This document shows, piece after piece, positions 1 through 7,837 of a DNA stretch of 64,000 nucleotides (positions within the stretch are counted from its first letter, which is position 1; each line of letters starts with the position of its first letter). A program made the position numbers and the translations under genes. The notes under the pieces were generated by a model, which saw nothing but the letters and a program-made list of their open reading frames with translations, did not search any database and had not been told where the DNA came from. This stretch comes from CP2-2F sp034432555 (lineage in GTDB: Bacteria; Chloroflexota; Anaerolineae; Aggregatilineales; UBA2796), in the NCBI GenBank assembly GCA_034432555.1, contig DAOUBW010000001.1, forward strand, positions 38,940 to 102,939, given 5' to 3'.

Positions 1-168
1 GCTGGCTCAGGCTTGGGCTTGGCGATCACACGCCATCTGCTGCGCTTGATGAACGGGCACATCTGGCTGGAAAGTGAGCCCGGTAAGGGATCTACTTTCT
101 ACTTCACGCTGCCCATAGCGCAACCTGAAACGCAGGCACAGACACCCGACCAAGTGAGTACGACGTGA
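1..168 (+). CDS. Sensor histidine kinase, C-terminal end (partial)
   Basis: An open frame runs from the first base of the window to a TGA at 166-168, giving the last 55 residues of a protein. It begins with the G2 box of a GHKL ATPase domain (GSGLGLAI), followed by the usual end of a HATPase_c domain (MNGHIWLESEPGKGSTFYF) and a short Thr/Gln/Pro tail. This is the ATP-binding end of a two-component sensor kinase; sensor, HisKA and N box lie outside the window. The next response regulator starts 1 base after the stop, so the two are very likely cotranscribed cognate partners. The family is clear; the signal sensed is unknown. Confidence 0.9.
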   Translation, partial: AGSGLGLAITRHLLRLMNGHIWLESEPGKGSTFYFTLPIAQPETQAQTPDQVSTT

Positions 169-169
169 C

Positions 170-526
170 ATGCGAATTGCTTACCTTGAAGATAATGCGG
201 TGAATGTGTCGCTTGTAGAGCGCATCATAAGCATGACACCGCATACCTTGAGCGTTTATAACGACGGCGATGAGGCTTGCCCGCATATTTTGGCGGGTGC
301 CTTCGACCTGATCTTCATGGATATTGAGCTGGCGGGTAGCTTAAGCGGCGTTGAGTTGGTGCGCCGCGTGCGAGAGGCGGGAATGCATGTGCCAATTATA
401 GCGCTCACCGCCTACGCCATGGTGGGTGATCGGGAACGCTGCCTTGCCGCCGGCTGCACTGATTACCTTTCTAAGCCGTTTGGTGTTGAGGCTTTTCTGG
501 AGATGTTGACCAAATATGGCACGTAA
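170..526 (+). CDS. Single-domain response regulator (CheY-like)
   Basis: A 118-residue receiver domain without an output domain. The acidic pocket is E7/D8, the phospho-acceptor is D51 in FMDIE, the switch Thr is T80 (ALTAYA) and the conserved Lys is K102 (SKPF). It starts immediately after the histidine kinase stop (1-base gap), so it should take phosphate from that kinase. With no DNA-binding or enzymatic domain it must act through protein contacts or as an intermediate in a relay, perhaps with the regulator that follows. The receiver fold is clear; the target is unknown. Confidence 0.9.
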   Translation: MRIAYLEDNAVNVSLVERIISMTPHTLSVYNDGDEACPHILAGAFDLIFMDIELAGSLSGVELVRRVREAGMHVPIIALTAYAMVGDRERCLAAGCTDYLSKPFGVEAFLEMLTKYGT

Positions 527-585
527 ACAACCTTCCATCCATCGCAAACCTTAGAATGCCTTAGAAACTATAGGGACTAGACATT

Positions 586-1035
586 GTGACAGCCAAACAC
601 GCCATCGTAGCTGATGATGAACTTGCAAACCGTGAATTTATGGTGCGTTTGATGCAAATGGCAGGCTTTGAAGTGCATGGTGCTGAAACTGGCGCACAGG
701 CGTTAGCTTTTGCAGAATCCGTACAGCCCCTCACGCTTGCCCTAATTGACCATCAACTGCCCGATGCACGCGGCGTCGAAATTATCCCAAAACTGCGCGC
801 CGCACATCCGCAAGCGCTCTTGATCATGGCAACTATGCACGATCACCGCGAACTGATTGATGAGGCGTTTGGGATTGGCATTGATATTTTCCTAGTCAAG
901 CCGCACGGTTTTATGGAGTTGTTCCGCCGCGTGCAAGAGGCGGAAGGTAACTATGAGAGTCTGCGCCAAATGGTGATGGATCAGTATGGACCGCGTCCCT
1001 ATCGCGGTGTGGCAAAACGCCCAACCACACCTTAG
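586..1035 (+). CDS. Second single-domain response regulator
   Basis: A 149-residue receiver protein with a GTG start 59 bases after the previous regulator. Key residues are D10/D11 (VADDE), D55 (LIDHQLPD) as phospho-acceptor, T83 and K105 (LVKPHG). After the receiver there is a short charged tail (about residues 120-149) without a recognisable effector domain. Two stand-alone receivers behind one kinase suggest a branched or relay pathway rather than a simple transcriptional switch. Its 3' end overlaps the convergent AAA ATPase gene by 4 bases (stop codons interleaved at 1032-1035). Confidence 0.88.
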   Translation: MTAKHAIVADDELANREFMVRLMQMAGFEVHGAETGAQALAFAESVQPLTLALIDHQLPDARGVEIIPKLRAAHPQALLIMATMHDHRELIDEAFGIGIDIFLVKPHGFMELFRRVQEAEGNYESLRQMVMDQYGPRPYRGVAKRPTTP

Positions 1036-1955
1036 CCCGCGCCAAAGCCGCACCCGATCTCTGCTTTGGCGCGGCGCACCTGCGCGATGGCTGCCGTGAA
1101 ATCGTCCAATGTCACGGCAGCCGCCTCACGCGCTGCCGCATCGGATGCCGCCAAGATCACGCTGTTCAAAATGTCACCGCCGCTTAACCCTTCGCTCAGG
1201 GTTGCCAATGTTTCGGGCGTCACCTCTGCGCTGCGTGGTAGTGCCTTGGGCAGGTGATACTGCCATAGGCGAATAAGCGCCACCTGATCGGGCAAGGTGA
1301 ACTGCACATGCGCCAGAATGCGCCGCACGAAAGCAGGATCGTAGTTGCGGGCGAGATTCGTCGCAAACAGCACCACGCCTTCAAACGAATCGAGTTGCAG
1401 CAGCAGCGTTGAGCGCGAGATGTTCACGCCGTAATCCGCCGCTTGCGTAATGTTGGTGACGCGCTGGCTCAGCACCGAATCCGCCTCATCAAAGAACAGG
1501 ACTGCCTCATGGGTGCGTGCTGCATCAAAAGCAGCGGCGATGTTCTTTGGTGTATCGCCCACATAGCGCGACTCAAGCTGAGCATAGTCCACGCGGATAA
1601 TATGCTTATCGAGGTGCGCGGCGATTGCCTCCGCAGCGAAACTCTTGCCCGTCCCCGGCGCGCCATACAGATTGATCGCCACGCCACGCCCTTCAGGGTG
1701 AATCTCTGAGAGTCCCCACGCCTGGTAGAGCTTTTCGTGGTGCTGAATTTTGGCAAGCGCCACACGCAAGCCGCGCTCTGTCTCGGCGCTCAGCACCAGA
1801 TCGGCAAGGCGGCGGCGCGGCAGTTCGGGCGTAAACAACGTCATGCGCTCTGACATATCCTCAGCCGTGCGCTCTGCCTGTGTGGGTGGTTGGGATGATT
1901 CACTTTGTCCGCTGCGGCTATTTCGCCCGTCGGACGACCACGTGATAGGTGACAT
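1032..1955 (-). CDS. AAA+ ATPase, CDC48/FtsH-like class
   Basis: A 307-residue protein with one AAA module: Walker A GAPGTGKS (98-105), Walker B VLFFDEAD (152-159), sensor-1 Asn near 200 in FATN, and a second-region-of-homology pattern with paired arginines (211-212, FVRRI) as expected of a classic hexameric remodelling ATPase. There is no protease domain and no membrane segment. It is the last gene of a five-gene minus-strand operon of small membrane proteins. The start is uncertain: ATG 1955 has GGAGAAG upstream and overlaps the previous gene by 38 bases; ATG 1856 would drop a low-complexity 33-residue leader. By inference it remodels or extracts complexes made by the upstream membrane proteins. 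Confidence 0.85.
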   Translation of the reverse strand: MSPITWSSDGRNSRSGQSESSQPPTQAERTAEDMSERMTLFTPELPRRRLADLVLSAETERGLRVALAKIQHHEKLYQAWGLSEIHPEGRGVAINLYGAPGTGKSFAAEAIAAHLDKHIIRVDYAQLESRYVGDTPKNIAAAFDAARTHEAVLFFDEADSVLSQRVTNITQAADYGVNISRSTLLLQLDSFEGVVLFATNLARNYDPAFVRRILAHVQFTLPDQVALIRLWQYHLPKALPRSAEVTPETLATLSEGLSGGDILNSVILAASDAAAREAAAVTLDDFTAAIAQVRRAKAEIGCGFGAG

Positions 1956-2322
1956 TCGGTTTAGGCTTCTCCACCAATTTCATCGAGCCAAGCGAGAGTT
2001 CATATTCCAGTGTTTCGCCGCGCTCTAGGCGCGTCCGCAGTTCAGCAGGCAGATCAGCAGGTGCGATCTCGCGCATTTCCTCAACCAACTGCGGTGTATC
2101 CACCTGTTCGTTGCGGAATACGGCACGCGCCGTCAGAGCGAAGGCACGCCGCCCATTGACCACGACGCGATCAAGGTAGACCAATGCCGATTGCAGTGCA
2201 TCTGCCAGCACGCCAAGCCGTGCCTGTGCGCGGTGCAGCAGATCGGCAAGCCAGTTCTGCACCGCCGACCAAAAGAGCAGCGTCCCGACCAATGCCAAGC
2301 CAACAGTGAGTAGTGGTAACAT
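1918..2322 (-). CDS. Small membrane-anchored protein, paralogue C of the AAA operon
   Basis: 134 residues with a hydrophobic N-terminal segment (about 2-22), an amphipathic helical region, then a C-terminal part containing PADLPAELRTRLERGE followed by alternating beta-type residues. The motif [DE]-[LI]-P-x-[DE]-x-R-x-[RK]-[LF] recurs in the two other small proteins of this operon (2710-3219 and 3225-3644), in the same place relative to the C terminus, so the three appear to be distant paralogues. I do not recognise a named family. It follows the 2TM gene by 3 bases and overlaps the AAA gene, indicating translational coupling. Probably an inner-membrane protein with a cytoplasmic C-terminal domain. 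Confidence 0.7.
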   Translation of the reverse strand: MLPLLTVGLALVGTLLFWSAVQNWLADLLHRAQARLGVLADALQSALVYLDRVVVNGRRAFALTARAVFRNEQVDTPQLVEEMREIAPADLPAELRTRLERGETLEYELSLGSMKLVEKPKPNVTYHVVVRRAK

Positions 2323-2325
2323 GCC

Positions 2326-2697
2326 TTAATGCCTTTCGCGCCGCTTGGGTCGCGCCGCCTCGTCTTCAATATTGATCATTTCGTCGAGTGGCACAAGTTC
2401 GCCGTCTTCAGCAAGGGCTAACTGTTCATTCTTGCGCTTGATCTCGGTTACGCTGCTTTTGCTAAGTTCGCGCTGCACCATGCGATCCACGATGCGCTGC
2501 CACACCTCGAAGGCGTAGATGAAATGAACAAGGATCACGCCAACCCACAGGATCAACGTATCATCAAAGCGGCGCATCCAATTGTTGGAATGGATGATGA
2601 TTATGAGATAAGCGACTAGGTGCAGCCAGAAAAGCGCACGTTTTCGCAGCCGCTGTATCACGCGCCGACGCACTGCCTCATACTGTTCTTCACCCAT
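2326..2697 (-). CDS. 2TM-domain protein
   Basis: 123 residues. A basic N-terminal helix (VRRRVIQRLRKR) precedes two hydrophobic segments (about 22-39 and 47-65) separated by a short loop, matching the '2TM domain' architecture seen on many small bacterial membrane proteins and sensor kinases. A charged, probably helical tail (about 75-123) rich in Glu, Asp and Lys faces the cytoplasm. It is the third gene of the five-gene operon, 12 bases after the previous gene and 3 bases before the next. It may be the membrane platform for the other small proteins and the AAA ATPase, but that is inference from context only. Confidence 0.75.
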   Translation of the reverse strand: MGEEQYEAVRRRVIQRLRKRALFWLHLVAYLIIIIHSNNWMRRFDDTLILWVGVILVHFIYAFEVWQRIVDRMVQRELSKSSVTEIKRKNEQLALAEDGELVPLDEMINIEDEAARPKRRERH

Positions 2698-2709
2698 TGC
2701 CTAAATTTC

Positions 2710-3219
2710 TTACCCCTGTGGAATGGTATAACCAAGCGTCACTGGCTCGCGCAAGCGGATCAAGCGCTCGCGCACATCATTTGGAATATCCTGCCAGGCG
2801 ATCTCACGTTCGGCACGCCAGCGCAAAATCTGCGGCTGCTTACCGTTCTGCTGGCGCGGCGCCATATATGCCTCAACTTCTAGGTACTGTTTGCCTTCGC
2901 GTTGCGAAAACGTCACTTTGGCATCAATGAGTGTTTCATGAATCATGCGCCGCATTTCAGTAAGGTGCCCGCCTTCGCCATTCAGGATTTTGGCAGCGTC
3001 CTCAGCGCTGATCTCGCCGCGTGTTTGGTGCAGCCATGCCGCCACACGCTCCGAAACCCACTTATCCACATACGCCTTGAACGTTTCATCCGCCGGCAGC
3101 ACAGCCGCCCGCGCACCGCGCACACCCATGCCAAACAAACGCATTATGCCGCGCACAATGAAGTTGATCACACCTAGCAAACAGCCTGAGGGCTGCTTTT
3201 CTGTTTCTTGTTGTGCCAT
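2710..3219 (-). CDS. Small membrane-associated protein, paralogue B of the AAA operon
   Basis: 169 residues. A hydrophobic segment around residues 13-32 (GCLLGVINFIVRGIMRLFG) is followed by a helical region and a beta-rich C-terminal domain that ends with the operon's shared motif, here IAWQDIPNDVRERLI, and a final beta strand. The middle (about 95-120) reads as a beta hairpin (AKVTFSQREGKQYLEVEAY) that has a counterpart in the neighbouring paralogue. It starts 5 bases after the stop of the 3225-3644 gene. No known family is recognised. It is likely a membrane-tethered structural component acting with the AAA ATPase. Confidence 0.7.
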   Translation of the reverse strand: MAQQETEKQPSGCLLGVINFIVRGIMRLFGMGVRGARAAVLPADETFKAYVDKWVSERVAAWLHQTRGEISAEDAAKILNGEGGHLTEMRRMIHETLIDAKVTFSQREGKQYLEVEAYMAPRQQNGKQPQILRWRAEREIAWQDIPNDVRERLIRLREPVTLGYTIPQG

Positions 3220-3224
3220 CTGCG

Positions 3225-3644
3225 CTAATCCTTCAGCTTCAACTCGATCTCAACCTCTGCCGATTGGCGGCGGATGAATTTCTCGCGCACCTCGTCGGGC
3301 AGTTCATGCCACGGTACCACTTCCGCCGCCTCCATCTGGATAAGGTGACCATCCGCTTGTTGAAAGTCCGCTTGCACCACTTTCTCGTGCAAGCGCCCTT
3401 CGTTCACCCGCCGAAAGATGATGCGTGCGCGCACAAGGCGCTGCCGAAGCAAGGTGAGGGCGCGCTGTGCCGCCACATTCAGGCGGTCGGCGGCTGCCAG
3501 CAGCAGCACGAATGCCTCACGGACATCCTCCCCGAAAAGCTGCCCCAGCCAGTCCGCTAAGGTGCGGTTTGCCCAGTTCACAATGTGCTGCCAAAAGGCA
3601 ACACTCAACGCTACCGCCACGCCGGCTGCGATGACTACCCACAT
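3225..3644 (-). CDS. Small membrane-anchored protein, paralogue A of the AAA operon
   Basis: 139 residues and the first gene of the operon. It has an N-terminal transmembrane segment (about 2-20, WVVIAAGVAVALSVAFW), a long amphipathic helical stretch, a beta hairpin (RARIIFRRVNEGRLHEK) and the shared C-terminal motif, here VVPWHELPDEVREKFI, before a final beta strand. Compared with the 2710-3219 and 1918-2322 products, the order of elements is the same while sequence identity is low outside the motif. This suggests an old duplication and heteromeric assembly. No characterised family is recognised. Confidence 0.7.
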   Translation of the reverse strand: MWVVIAAGVAVALSVAFWQHIVNWANRTLADWLGQLFGEDVREAFVLLLAAADRLNVAAQRALTLLRQRLVRARIIFRRVNEGRLHEKVVQADFQQADGHLIQMEAAEVVPWHELPDEVREKFIRRQSAEVEIELKLKD

Positions 3645-3738
3645 GCTTCACATCACCTTATCATATGCCTTCATAGCACTTCATACGCAAGGCTTGCCTT
3701 CCAAGTTGCGCCGCGATCCTGACGCTTGACCAACGCTT

Positions 3739-3768
3739 TTGATCCACCTTGACGCCGCCTGTTATAAT
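3739..3768 (+). promoter_or_regulatory. Sigma-70-like promoter of the LysM/LCP cluster, apparently leaderless
   Basis: A perfect TATAAT lies at 3763-3768 with TTGATC 18 bases upstream (3739-3744). The start codon of the LysM gene is at 3777, so transcription would begin within about 1-2 bases of the ATG, leaving almost no 5' leader. No Shine-Dalgarno sequence is seen between the -10 box and the ATG. Confidence 0.6.
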
Positions 3769-3776
3769 AGTGCGCG

Positions 3777-5258
3777 ATGAAACGAGCAAATGCACCCACT
3801 CAAACTTGCCCGATTTGTGAGGCGCGCCAGCCGCTAGAGGCACTCCGCTGCACAATGTGCGGCGCCGCTCTGCGTGGCACACCGCATATGGCATCCGCAC
3901 CGCCGCCTGCTGCGCCCATCCCGCGCAGCACGCCGATTCGTGCTAATGCGCCGCTGCCTGTTGACTCTGACGCTGGCGAGGCAGATTTATATGAAGGTGC
4001 GCTACGCCCTTCGCCCGTGCCTATTGTGCTGATCGGCGCGTTAATTGCCATGCTGGTGCTAGGTGTCAGCCTAGCAGCCTTCATCAGCCAAAATTCGCCA
4101 TCCAACATGGCAGGCGTTGCCGCGCAGCCAAGCGCAACTGATATACCGCCTAGCCTAACGCCTTCGCTAACGCCCAGCATCACCCTGACGCCTTTTCCCG
4201 GTGTGGACGTAAGCAGCCTTATCACGCCGATTGCTATCGTTGTACTGCCCACACTGCCGCCCACACCCACAAATTTCGCCTCCCCTACCTTCGCGGCAGA
4301 TGCGCCTGAGTCAATGCGGCTGGCGCCGCCGCCGACCAACACACGCGCCCTGATTGTGCCAACGCTAAACATCCCGACCGTGACGCCCGTGCCGCCAACG
4401 GTCACCTTAACGCCAACCCTCGGCCCTTGCATTCAGAAGGCAGCCGCCGGCGATACGCTCTATGACATGGCAATTCGCTGCGGTCACCGCGATATTGCCA
4501 TCATTGAGGCGATTCTGCGCCGCAACAACATGAGCAGTCCCTCCCAGCTTCAGGTTGGGCAAGAGATTGAAATTCCGCGTCCAACAGCCGTCGGCGGCTT
4601 GCTCGGCGAATCCGCGCCGCCGAGCGACGATCCGCTTGCCGCAGCGCGCATCGAGCCAACGCTACCGCCCGGCGTGATGTGGTACACCGTCAAAAAGGGC
4701 GAAACTGCCCTGAGCATCATCTTTGATCGCAACATCACCATGAGCATCCTCAGCAACCTGAACCCTGAAGTCCTCTTTGAGGGCTGCGACTTCGGTCTGC
4801 CGGCGGGTGGTGGTTCTTGCCGAGTCATGGTTTATGAAGGGCAGCGCTTGCGCGTGCCAGCACCCACACCGACACCGACTATTCCGCCCACGCTTACGGG
4901 CAGCGAAACACCGACACCGACCGCCACACCCACTGTGAACGCGCCCTTTAGTCAGTCACCCAGCGATAACATGCTCTTTGAGTCGTTCGAGCTGCCCACA
5001 CTGCGCTGGCGCGCCAGTGGACAGCTTGGCATCGGTGAGGTCTACCTTGTGACGGTCATAGATCGCACCAGTGGCGTTACCTACAATGTGACGACCCGCG
5101 AATTGTTCTTTCAAGTGCCTGCCGAATGGCAGCCTACTGATGGCAAACGCCATACCTTTGCATGGCAGATCACGATTGCCACCCTGCGCGATGGTACTAC
5201 CGTGATCCCAAGCCCACAGCAGACCGAAATCCGAACCTTTACGTGGCAAAGCCGCTGA
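3777..5258 (+). CDS. Zinc-ribbon, single-pass membrane protein with two LysM domains
   Basis: 493 residues. It starts with a four-cysteine zinc ribbon (C11, C14, C25, C28) on the cytoplasmic side, followed by a Pro-rich spacer, a transmembrane helix (about 81-103), a long Thr/Pro-rich external linker, and two LysM-like modules (about 218-268, with GDTLYDMA, and about 300-357, with VKKGETALSII), which normally bind peptidoglycan or chitin-type glycans. A second Thr/Pro linker leads to a beta-sandwich-like C-terminal domain (about 395-493). The next gene encodes a lipoprotein with the same plan, 2 bases downstream. The pair probably arose by duplication and works at the cell wall. Confidence 0.82.
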   Translation: MKRANAPTQTCPICEARQPLEALRCTMCGAALRGTPHMASAPPPAAPIPRSTPIRANAPLPVDSDAGEADLYEGALRPSPVPIVLIGALIAMLVLGVSLAAFISQNSPSNMAGVAAQPSATDIPPSLTPSLTPSITLTPFPGVDVSSLITPIAIVVLPTLPPTPTNFASPTFAADAPESMRLAPPPTNTRALIVPTLNIPTVTPVPPTVTLTPTLGPCIQKAAAGDTLYDMAIRCGHRDIAIIEAILRRNNMSSPSQLQVGQEIEIPRPTAVGGLLGESAPPSDDPLAAARIEPTLPPGVMWYTVKKGETALSIIFDRNITMSILSNLNPEVLFEGCDFGLPAGGGSCRVMVYEGQRLRVPAPTPTPTIPPTLTGSETPTPTATPTVNAPFSQSPSDNMLFESFELPTLRWRASGQLGIGEVYLVTVIDRTSGVTYNVTTRELFFQVPAEWQPTDGKRHTFAWQITIATLRDGTTVIPSPQQTEIRTFTWQSR

Positions 5259-5260
5259 GA

Positions 5261-6373
5261 ATGACCATGCCCATACCCTTTTTAACGCGCTGTGCCGCGC
5301 TGATTGCCTTTGCGCTGCTTCTGGCAGCCTGCCAAACCGATACGTTGCCGCAGCCAACCCTTGCGCCAACCACTAGCCCAGCACCGTCACCCTCTGCCTC
5401 ACCTTCACCAACGGCAACACCACCCGTGACGAATACCCCCATTGTGCCGCCACAGATGCGCCCGATGATCGTTGCTACACAGCCCGAAGCACCTCTTGTG
5501 CGTGTGGAAGCACCGCAGCCAACAGCCACACCCCAGCCGCCGTGCATTGTGGCGCGACCGGGCGATACCCTCTTTGGCTTGCTGGCGCGCAGCGGCTTGT
5601 ATGCTGAAACATCTCCCGAACTGTTGGCTGCCCTACGTGAGCTAAACGGCTTGCCGCCCGGCTCCAATAACATTCAGGCAGGTGCCACCTACTGCATTCC
5701 GCTGCCTACACCCACACCAACGCCCATCGGCTATGAGGCAACCCAAACTGTCGTGGCGCAAGAGCTGCCCGATCTGCCGCTGCGCGTCTTTGCAGAGGCA
5801 ACCTACATCGTGAAGGAAGGCGAAAATATCACCACTGTCCAGTTGAACAGCGGTGCTACCCTGCGCGAAATTTGTGCCATGAATCCACCAAGCGTCATCA
5901 ACTGCACGGGCTGCGATCTCACCAAGCCCATCGGTGCGCAAGGCTGCCGCCCAATTGTGGTGGTCGGGCAAGCCATTAAGGTGCCAGGTCCAACACCCAC
6001 ACCGACCATCACACCCACGCGCAGTGGCTTGGAGACCGCCACCCCAACGCCGCCTTATGCCTTGCCCAACGTTGCCTCGCCCATTAATGGTGCAACGGTT
6101 AGCGGCACTGTGCAGCTTATTTGGCTGCCCGTAACCGTCCTTCAACCTGATGAGTTTTATGTGATCATCTGGTCAGATATGACGCGCCAGCAATCTTGGC
6201 AGCATACCACCCGCGCCAGCACCTACCGCCTGCCCGCCGAACTGGCACCGCCCAGTGGTGAACGGCATACTATCAATTGGCAAGTTGGCGTAGCACGTGA
6301 ACAAGCCGATGGCAGCTATTTGATCATCAGCCCGTGGAGCCTGATTTACACCTTCACGTGGCAAGGAGAATGA
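5261..6373 (+). CDS. LysM-domain lipoprotein
   Basis: 370 residues. It begins with a lipoprotein signal peptide ending in the lipobox LLAAC (C24). After a Thr/Pro-rich linker come two LysM-like modules (about residues 90-150, GDTLFGLL, and about 185-245, VKEGENITTV) and a C-terminal beta-sandwich (about 265-370) ending in YTFTWQGE, close to the TFTWQSR ending of the preceding protein. Start 5261 was chosen because it gives a complete lipoprotein signal and lies 2 bases after the upstream stop; an in-frame ATG at 5267 is possible. Likely an envelope protein that binds wall glycan, cotranscribed with the LCP gene. Confidence 0.83.
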   Translation: MTMPIPFLTRCAALIAFALLLAACQTDTLPQPTLAPTTSPAPSPSASPSPTATPPVTNTPIVPPQMRPMIVATQPEAPLVRVEAPQPTATPQPPCIVARPGDTLFGLLARSGLYAETSPELLAALRELNGLPPGSNNIQAGATYCIPLPTPTPTPIGYEATQTVVAQELPDLPLRVFAEATYIVKEGENITTVQLNSGATLREICAMNPPSVINCTGCDLTKPIGAQGCRPIVVVGQAIKVPGPTPTPTITPTRSGLETATPTPPYALPNVASPINGATVSGTVQLIWLPVTVLQPDEFYVIIWSDMTRQQSWQHTTRASTYRLPAELAPPSGERHTINWQVGVAREQADGSYLIISPWSLIYTFTWQGE

Positions 6374-6379
6374 CCAACC

Positions 6380-7813
6380 ATGCGTATTTCACCACTTTTC
6401 GTGCTGGTGATCGTGATTATTGCCGCCCTAGTGACGGCAGGCGCCGCTGCCGCTACCTATATCGGTGTGCGCCAGATTGTGCTGCAATCACCAATTGAAC
6501 TACCGCCGCCACCGCAAGTTGGCGCGCCGCAGCCAACAGCTATCCCACTCTTAGCTGCAACACCAACGACCAGTGCTGTCCCCGAATCGACGTCTGTTGC
6601 TGTCAACCCGACACCTGAGGCACCGCCTGACGGCAGCGCGATCCCCGTCTGGACAGACCCAAAGCGCGTGACGATCTTGATCTTGGGCGTGGATCAGCGT
6701 CCCGGTGAAACAGGTCCTTTCCGCACCGATACAATTATTGTGCTGAGCGTTGATCCGATCCGCAAAACGGCTGCTATGCTCTCCATCCCCCGTGATGTGT
6801 GGGTGAAAATTCCCGACATCAACGCGCCGCTTTCGCCAAACCGCATCAACGCGGCGAACTTCATCGGCGATCAGCTTAATTATCCGCCGAACGGTGCAGG
6901 TCCGAAGTTGGCGGCGCGTGCCGTTGAAGGCTTGCTCGGCATCCCGATTCACCGCTATGTGTTGGTGAACTTTGAGGCATTTCGCACCGTGATTGACGCG
7001 CTAGGTGAAGTGACCGTCTGCCCAACTGAGCGCATCTTTGATGATCAGTATCCCGATTATGAGACCTACGGCGTTATCACGGTCGAGTTTCAGCCGGGCT
7101 GCCAAGCACTAGACTCGACCAAGCTGCTGCAATATGCGCGTGTGCGCCACAACGCCGGCGATGACTTTGGGCGTGCCAGCCGCCAGCAAGAGGTGATCCG
7201 CGCTGTCCGTGAGCGCGCCTTAAGTCTAGGTGGCGTGGCGGCGTTGTTCGGGCAGGCAGGCGCGATCTGGGAATCGCTTGCCGAAAACATCCGCACCGAC
7301 TTGACCTTTGATGAGATTTTGGCACTAGCAAACCTTGCCCAAGAGATCGGCGATATTCAATCCGCCGTGCTGACCTTGCGCCGCGAAGGGCAGGGCGGAC
7401 AGCTCCTCTATAGCACGCTGCCAAGCGGTGAGCAAGTGCTTTCGCCCATCGCCGAGGAAGTTTTCACGCTGGTGGTGCGCCTGTTCGATTCAGGCACAGG
7501 TGCGCCGTCTGGCTCATTGGCTGGCGCGGAGAACGCCCGCCTTTTTGTGGAGAACGGCGCTTTCATAGACGGCTTGGCTGCCCAAACCCGTGATCGGTTG
7601 ATTGGCGAAGGCTTTAACGTGGTGGAGATCGGCACGATCAAGAGCGATTTTCCCTACCCCAAGACGGAGATCCACGTCTATACCGGAAAGATGCAAACAG
7701 CGCGCTACCTTGCCGAAGTGCTAGGCTTAGATGGCACTGCTATCAAGGTTGAGACGGACGCACCGCCCGGCATAGATATTAAGCTGATCATCGGGCAGGA
7801 TTTAGGACGCTAA
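6380..7813 (+). CDS. LytR-CpsA-Psr (LCP) family envelope protein
   Basis: 477 residues. An N-terminal membrane anchor (about 5-30) and a Pro-rich linker precede the LCP catalytic domain, recognisable from ILILGVDQRPG, the FRTDTIIV segment, and SIPRDVWVKIP with the conserved Arg and Asp that bind the polyprenyl-pyrophosphate head group. A C-terminal LytR_C-like domain (about 380-477) follows. LCP enzymes transfer lipid-linked glycopolymers to peptidoglycan or other acceptors outside the membrane. It is 6 bases downstream of the LysM lipoprotein, so wall-glycan binding and glycopolymer attachment are likely coordinated. The acceptor is unknown here. Confidence 0.9.
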   Translation: MRISPLFVLVIVIIAALVTAGAAAATYIGVRQIVLQSPIELPPPPQVGAPQPTAIPLLAATPTTSAVPESTSVAVNPTPEAPPDGSAIPVWTDPKRVTILILGVDQRPGETGPFRTDTIIVLSVDPIRKTAAMLSIPRDVWVKIPDINAPLSPNRINAANFIGDQLNYPPNGAGPKLAARAVEGLLGIPIHRYVLVNFEAFRTVIDALGEVTVCPTERIFDDQYPDYETYGVITVEFQPGCQALDSTKLLQYARVRHNAGDDFGRASRQQEVIRAVRERALSLGGVAALFGQAGAIWESLAENIRTDLTFDEILALANLAQEIGDIQSAVLTLRREGQGGQLLYSTLPSGEQVLSPIAEEVFTLVVRLFDSGTGAPSGSLAGAENARLFVENGAFIDGLAAQTRDRLIGEGFNVVEIGTIKSDFPYPKTEIHVYTGKMQTARYLAEVLGLDGTAIKVETDAPPGIDIKLIIGQDLGR

Positions 7814-7837
7814 CCAAGCGCCCTAATGTGCCTGCGC

